Below, one piece after another: positions 59,825 to 64,000 of a stretch of DNA of 64,000 bases. The DNA lies in NCBI RefSeq assembly GCF_036116635.1, contig NZ_CP107995.1, positions 7,378,001 to 7,442,000 on the forward strand, given 5' to 3'. Under the pieces are notes generated by a model, which searched no databases, was not told the DNA's origin, and saw nothing but the letters and a program-made list of their open reading frames with translations. The DNA is from Amycolatopsis sp. NBC_00345 (lineage in GTDB: Bacteria; Actinomycetota; Actinomycetes; Mycobacteriales; Pseudonocardiaceae). Positions within the stretch are counted from its first letter, which is position 1. Each line of letters begins with the position of its first letter. The position numbers and the translations under genes were made by a program.

Positions 59825-61714
59825 TCAGTCTTCCGCTCGGCGACGGCGCCTCGGGCTCGGGGCGTCGGCTCCGTTGGCGGCCAGCAGCTCCGTCACGGAG
59901 CGGCCCGCGGTGTGGGAGCCGCCCTGCGGGGCGTCCTCCGCGGAGCGACGGCCACGGGTCGGCTTGGGCTCCGGCGTCTCGGCGGGCTGGACCTCGCGAT
60001 GGCTCTGCGAAGCGCGTTCCGGCCCCCGGCCCTCCCACGACGGGGGCTCGCCGTCCGCGCGGCGACGGCGGCCGCCACCGGTGGGCTCGGGCGCTTGGGT
60101 GGGCTCGTCCTCGGAGCGGCGGCGACGGCCACCGCCCCGGTTGGTGGCGACGTTGCTGCGGACGGCCTCCGGGAGCGTCTGGTTCACCGACGACTCGGCG
60201 GGCTCCTCGTCCGACGAGCGGTGTGCACCGTGACGCGACACGGGCGCCGGAGCCGGCTCGGACGACAGCGGCGAGAGGTCCGCGCGAGAGAACTGCTCCA
60301 GCCGCGAAGGCTTACGCGGCCCCGGATCCGGCACGTGCACCGGCGCGTCGAGCGACGGCAGGTCCGTACGCGACGGCGCCGCCTCACGCGGCTTCGGCGG
60401 GTTCTCCGGCTTCGCCGACGGACGCTGCCGGTCCGCGAAGTCGTCCCGCTTCGGGAACGCGGCGCTGAGGCTTTCGCCCGGCTTGCGGCCGCCCTCCCAA
60501 GCCGGCTTCCAGGTGGCCGTGGCCTCACCGGCGGCAGGCGACACCCGCGGCAGGTCCGGCCGTGACACCTCGGCCCGGGAAACGGGAGGCTCCACCCGGC
60601 GCATGCTCGGCTGCGACAGCTCGGCACGCGAGGACTGCGGCTCGACCCGGCGCATCCCCGACTGCGACGCCTCGGCGCGCGGCTCCACCCGGCGCATGTC
60701 CGGCTGGGACATCTCCGCGCGGTAGGCCGGGCGCATCGCGGGCCGGGACTCCTCGACGTGCCGCTCCTCTTGGCGCGGCTGCGGGCGCGGCACGTGACGC
60801 GTCGCCTCGGCGGGCGACGACTCGGGCTTCGCGACCGGCGCCACGGTGCGCGTCGGCTGTGACTCGGAGGTCTCCCGGCGCGAGGCCTCGGCCCGCAGCT
60901 CGGCGGCCTTCACCGCACGCGCGGCGGCCGACTCCTGCTGTTCGGGCTGCGGCCGGTTGTTCGGCTTCGGCCGCGAGAGCTGCTGCGGGCGCTGGGTGTT
61001 GACGGTGGGCGACGGCTTGCCGTTCGGCCCCTGCTGGCCGCCGGGGCCGGGCCCGTGCGGGCCCACGCCGTTGGACGGCTTGCGCCGCCGCTCGACGGAC
61101 GCGGAGTCGAGCACGCGGTCCATCAGCTCGGTCGGCCGCTCGTTGACCTCGACCACCGGCTTCTTCGGCGCCATCAGCTGGGCCGGCTTCTTTCCGTTGC
61201 CGTTCTTGGTCTCCGACCCCGCCGCGACGAGCCGCTGCTCGTCGCTCAGCGAGCGCATGCGCGTGGCCTGCGCGGTCAGCGCGACCCGCTCGAGGAGCAC
61301 CTCACCGCCGAACAGCGACTGCAGGCTCTCCCGCAGTGCTGACACCTCGGCGCGCAGCGCTTCCAGCTCTTCGCGCGAATGGGCCTGAACGGCCTCCCTC
61401 GTCTCGGCTTCGATCTCCAGCTCGTATTCACGCCGAGCCGCGATCTCGCGTTCCAGTTCCAACTCGTATACCGCCTGCGCCTCGGCGACCGTGTCCTCGC
61501 TGTGTGCCGCGTGCTTGCGATACCTCACGGCCAGGAAGGCGCCGATCAGGGCGGCCCAGAGGGCGGCGACGATGCCTAGCCGGAGGAACCGGAGGTCGTC
61601 GCTGAGCACCAGTGCGAGAGTGGCTCCGATGACGAGGAGGAATCCGACGACAAGCCACGGCCTACCCAGAAGGCGGCCGCGCGAGTCGTCACCCACGCCG
61701 GTCATGCCTGACAC
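59825..61714 (-). CDS. Membrane protein with coiled coil and long disordered tail (Rv3604c-like, DUF6779)
   Basis: 629 residues from GTG 61714 (GGAAGG upstream). Two TM segments (about 18-38 and 45-65: GRPWLVVGFLLVIGATLALV and RLGIVAALWAALIGAFLAV), then a coiled coil (about 70-150, EAQAVYELELEREIAARREY and RAEVSALRESLQSLFG). From about 180 on, it is low-complexity Pro/Arg/Ser/Glu with repeated MRRVEP-containing units (four copies) and ends RRRRAED. Function unknown; the position before folK matches the alanine/arginine/proline-rich Rv3604c. Confidence 0.85.
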   Translation of the reverse strand: MSGMTGVGDDSRGRLLGRPWLVVGFLLVIGATLALVLSDDLRFLRLGIVAALWAALIGAFLAVRYRKHAAHSEDTVAEAQAVYELELEREIAARREYELEIEAETREAVQAHSREELEALRAEVSALRESLQSLFGGEVLLERVALTAQATRMRSLSDEQRLVAAGSETKNGNGKKPAQLMAPKKPVVEVNERPTELMDRVLDSASVERRRKPSNGVGPHGPGPGGQQGPNGKPSPTVNTQRPQQLSRPKPNNRPQPEQQESAAARAVKAAELRAEASRRETSESQPTRTVAPVAKPESSPAEATRHVPRPQPRQEERHVEESRPAMRPAYRAEMSQPDMRRVEPRAEASQSGMRRVEPQSSRAELSQPSMRRVEPPVSRAEVSRPDLPRVSPAAGEATATWKPAWEGGRKPGESLSAAFPKRDDFADRQRPSAKPENPPKPREAAPSRTDLPSLDAPVHVPDPGPRKPSRLEQFSRADLSPLSSEPAPAPVSRHGAHRSSDEEPAESSVNQTLPEAVRSNVATNRGGGRRRRSEDEPTQAPEPTGGGRRRRADGEPPSWEGRGPERASQSHREVQPAETPEPKPTRGRRSAEDAPQGGSHTAGRSVTELLAANGADAPSPRRRRRAED

Positions 61715-61774
61715 CGTACCTTCCAGTGACCCGAACGAGACCTAGTCGGTACTTCGAGCGGCCGGTTTAGGTCG

Positions 61775-62236
61775 TTAACCGGTCGTCCTGCGAACGCGGT
61801 CCCGGTCGCTCTCCGGCGGGGTCCGGCAGCAGTGCTCCAGCCACAAACCCGCAGCTACCAGCAGCGCGGAGCACACCGCGCCGACCACCGCCGAGCGGCT
61901 GTCCGAGACGGCCGCGACGAGTTCGTCACGTCGTGGAAAAACATAGGCGAAGGCGGCCACCCAGGCCCCCGTCATGAAGGCTCCGGCCAACGAGGACGCC
62001 TTAGCGAGCGCTACCGAGCGTGCAACTCCGATCGCGCTGATCACTCGTCCGGCCCGGATTCTTGACCGGATTGAGTAAGCCACCCCCGCCTCGATCACAG
62101 CGAGTACGGCGAACGTCACCCCGGCCAGCAACGGGAGCGGCGGCAGGTCGCCATAGCCGAACTGGAACACGACGTAGATCAGGACGAGGCCGAGTACCGC
62201 GGCCACCACCAGCTCGCGGGGCCGGGTGAAGTGCAT
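61775..62236 (-). CDS. DUF3180 family membrane protein
   Basis: 153 residues from ATG 62236. Four TM segments, the first after MHFTRPRELVVAAVLGLVLI; then LPPLPLLAGVTFAVLAVIEA, ARSVALAKASSLAGAFMTGA and VVGAVCSALLVAAGLWLEHC. The family (Rv3605c) is nearly always beside folK in actinobacteria but has no known function. Ends in a charged tail (PPESDRDRVRRTTG). Confidence 0.88.
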   Translation of the reverse strand: MHFTRPRELVVAAVLGLVLIYVVFQFGYGDLPPLPLLAGVTFAVLAVIEAGVAYSIRSRIRAGRVISAIGVARSVALAKASSLAGAFMTGAWVAAFAYVFPRRDELVAAVSDSRSAVVGAVCSALLVAAGLWLEHCCRTPPESDRDRVRRTTG

Positions 62237-62324
62237 GGCCCCACCGTACCGAGGGGCACTGGGCCCGCGGCTTGACGCGCCGTCGCCCGAAACGGGGGCG
62301 CGCCGCCGTGATCGACTGCCGGCG

Positions 62325-62819
62325 TCAGGTGAGCGAGAGGTCCGGCCGCAGGACAACACCCACGCGGTCGGACTCCGGCCGCAGCGCCAGCAGTTCCGCG
62401 AGCGGGCCGTGGCCGGGCAGGACCGCCGCCGGCTCGATCTCCAGCCACGGGACGAGGACACTCGCGCGGTCCGGCGTTCCCGGGTGCGGCAGGAGCAGCT
62501 CGGGATCGTCCGAGCTGACGCCGTCGACTGTCACTATGTCGACATCCAGCGTGCGCGGACCCCAGCGCTGCTCACGCACCCGGCCGGCAGCCCGCTCGGC
62601 CGCCTGCCCCGTGCGCAGCCACGCCCAGTGGTCGCGCGCGGGGTCGTCGACAACGCAGACGGCGTTCAGGAAGTCCGGCTGTTCCTCGACGCCCCACGGC
62701 TTCGTCTCGTAAACGCCCGACACCGCGACCAGCCACGGCCGCACGGCGTCAACCGCCCCGCGCAGGTACCCGAGGCGGTCACCGAGGTTCGAGCCGAGCG
62801 AGAGGACGGCGCGGCTCAC
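62325..62819 (-). CDS. folK: Hydroxymethyldihydropterin pyrophosphokinase
   Basis: 164 residues from GTG 62819, overlapping the folB stop. Seen: RAVLSLGSNLGDRLGYLRGA, VYETKPWGVEEQPDFLNAV, REQRWGPRTLDVDIVTVDG (the Mg-binding DxD) and ELLLPHPGTPDRASVLVPW. It transfers pyrophosphate from ATP to 6-hydroxymethyl-7,8-dihydropterin, the step before FolP. Confidence 0.95.
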   Translation of the reverse strand: MSRAVLSLGSNLGDRLGYLRGAVDAVRPWLVAVSGVYETKPWGVEEQPDFLNAVCVVDDPARDHWAWLRTGQAAERAAGRVREQRWGPRTLDVDIVTVDGVSSDDPELLLPHPGTPDRASVLVPWLEIEPAAVLPGHGPLAELLALRPESDRVGVVLRPDLSLT

Positions 62820-63175
62820 CGCTCCCGCCGGACGGTGACGGCGACGTCGTCGAACGTCAGCGGAATCGGCGCGGACGGCTTGTGCACAGTGACCTCCACG
62901 GCCTTCGGCCGGGTGTCGAGCAGCACCTCGTCGGCGATCCGGCCCGCGACGCTCTCGATCAGGTCGTACGGCTCGCCCGCGACGATGCCCGCCGCGAGCT
63001 CCGCCAGCTCGCCGTAGTGCAGGGTCTTGGTCAGGTCGTCGGACGCCGCGGCCGGGCCGAGATCGAGCCACACCGTGATGTCGACGACGAACTCCTGCCC
63101 ATCGCGCTTCTCGTGCTCGAAGACACCGTGGCGGCCGAACACCCGCAGCCCGGTGAGCGTGATGCGGTCAGCCAT
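62816..63175 (-). CDS. folB: Dihydroneopterin aldolase
   Basis: 119 residues from ATG 63175. Seen: RITLTGLRVFGRHGVFEHEK with the Glu in FEHEKRDGQEF, LHYGELAELAAGIV, LIESVAGRIADEVL and the catalytic Lys in VTVHKPSAPIPLTFDDV. It splits dihydroneopterin into hydroxymethyl-dihydropterin and glycolaldehyde. Its first 8 bases overlap the folP stop and its stop overlaps folK, so the three are coupled. Confidence 0.95.
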   Translation of the reverse strand: MADRITLTGLRVFGRHGVFEHEKRDGQEFVVDITVWLDLGPAAASDDLTKTLHYGELAELAAGIVAGEPYDLIESVAGRIADEVLLDTRPKAVEVTVHKPSAPIPLTFDDVAVTVRRER

Positions 63176-64000
63176 CGGCCCGTCCCCGTTTCCAGGCAGC
63201 CGCCACGGCGACCGCGTCGAGCGAAGCACCCACCTCGTGCACGCGCACTCCCCAAGCGCCCGCCGCGGCGGCGAGCGTCGAAACGGCTGCGGTGGCGTCT
63301 TCCCGGCCGGACGGCGGCCGCGGCTCACCGTCCTTTCCGGACAACAGACGGCCGAGGAACCGCTTGCGCGAGGCACCCACGAGTACCGGGAAACCCAGTG
63401 ACAGAAAGGAATCCAGGTCGTGCAGCAACGCCCAGTCGTGCTCGGCCCGCTTCGCGAAGCCAAGGCCGGGGTCGAGCACGATGGCTTCGGGCTGCACACC
63501 GGCCGCGAGGGCTTCGTCCACTCGGGACAACAGCTCGGCGCGCACCTCGGCGACGACGTCGGTGTAGCTGGCGAGCGCGTTCATGTCCTTGCTGTGCCCG
63601 CGCCAGTGCATCAGCACCCACGGCACCCCGGCGTCCGCGGCGACGCGCGCCATGCCCGGGTCGGCGAGGCCACCGGAGACGTCGTTGATCACGCGCGCGC
63701 CGGCCTCCAGCGCGGCCTCCGCGACGGCGGCCCGCGTGGTGTCGACGGACAGCGCCACGCCCTCCCCGGCCAGCTGCCGGATCACGGGCAGCACCCGCGC
63801 CACCTCCGTCTCGGCGTCGACGCGCAGCGCGCCGGGCCGGGTGGACTCGCCGCCGACGTCGATCAGGTCCGCGCCGCGCGCCCACATCTGACGGGCGTGG
63901 TCGAGGGCCTGATCCGTGTCGAGGTAACGGCCACCGTCGGAGAACGAATCGGGGGTCACGTTGAGCACGCCCATCACGGCACAGCGCCCGGGCGCGGGCA
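63168..64000 (-). CDS. folP: Dihydropteroate synthase, N-terminus beyond the window edge
   Basis: The frame is open to the right edge (RCAVMGVLNVTPDSFSDGGR visible near the end), so only a few N-terminal residues are missing. Conserved loops: VMGVLNVTPDSFSDGG (loop 1), DLIDVGGESTRPGA (loop 2), VALSVDTTRAAVAEAAL, VINDVSGGL, and late GFPVLVGASRKRFLG and WGVRVHEVG (R/H of the pterin and sulfonamide site). It joins the pterin pyrophosphate to p-aminobenzoate and is the sulfonamide target. Canonical FolP1. Confidence 0.95.
   Translation of the reverse strand, partial: PAPGRCAVMGVLNVTPDSFSDGGRYLDTDQALDHARQMWARGADLIDVGGESTRPGALRVDAETEVARVLPVIRQLAGEGVALSVDTTRAAVAEAALEAGARVINDVSGGLADPGMARVAADAGVPWVLMHWRGHSKDMNALASYTDVVAEVRAELLSRVDEALAAGVQPEAIVLDPGLGFAKRAEHDWALLHDLDSFLSLGFPVLVGASRKRFLGRLLSGKDGEPRPPSGREDATAAVSTLAAAAGAWGVRVHEVGASLDAVAVAAAWKRGRADG

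Noticed and set aside
62325..63071. A longer folK frame beginning inside folB
   Set aside because: The conserved FolK start MSRAVLSLGSNLGDR lies at GTG 62819, overlapping the folB stop by 4 bases, which is the normal coupling.

Overview
The window comes from a high-GC actinobacterium. GTG and TTG starts, AGGAGG-type ribosome binding sites, 1-8 bp gene overlaps, Lsr2, ClpC and an IdeR-type iron box all fit. The right half follows, from memory, the gene order of Mycobacterium tuberculosis Rv3588c-Rv3608c: carbonic anhydrase, mutY, hydrolase, mhuD, clpC, lsr2, lysS, coaX, panD, panC, a DUF2520 protein, two membrane proteins, folK, folB, folP. Insertions not found there, and several families of intergenic palindromes, suggest a larger-genome Pseudonocardiaceae member, possibly Amycolatopsis. 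The genus is an inference.

Layout. 1-839: end of an MBOAT O-acyltransferase. 1108-3553: an unassigned three-gene set (2-TM protein, cupin-like protein, HD-domain protein). 3564-14037: a polyol or keto-sugar catabolic locus with two FGGY kinases, class II aldolase, 2-hydroxyacid dehydrogenase, RpiB-type isomerase, DhaKL-type kinase, two phosphatases, a DeoR repressor and a polyol-type MFS permease; repeated operator-like sites lie in its two DeoR-side promoter regions and a different palindrome precedes its left operon. 14038-14769: GC-rich repetitive DNA with no credible gene. 14770-19728: a DivIVA-like coiled-coil protein and three tandem DUF445 membrane proteins, the middle one frameshifted. 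19780-21428: an AlgX/AlgJ-like protein and a 54-residue secreted peptide. 21439-24086: a znuABC-type metal importer, flanked on both sides by related ~90-bp palindromic elements, then a LacI regulator.

25669-46252 is mixed: carbonic anhydrase, MutY, a Tat-exported amidase, hydrolases, two M1 peptidases, an AAA+ ATPase, a flavin monooxygenase, MhuD overlapping a sirtuin, a DrrAB-type exporter, a very large BTAD/ATPase/TPR regulator, pyroglutamyl peptidase, and a membrane-anchored Hsp70-like protein beside a kinase-like protein. 46340-64000 is the conserved core: clpC, an iron-box-controlled FhuF-like reductase, lsr2 with a clear promoter, lysS, a guanidine-III riboswitch with its guanidinium exporter, the pantothenate operon (DUF2520-panC-panD-coaX), a PrsW protease, and the folate cluster, whose folP runs off the right edge. 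No rRNA, tRNA, CRISPR array or complete insertion sequence was seen.
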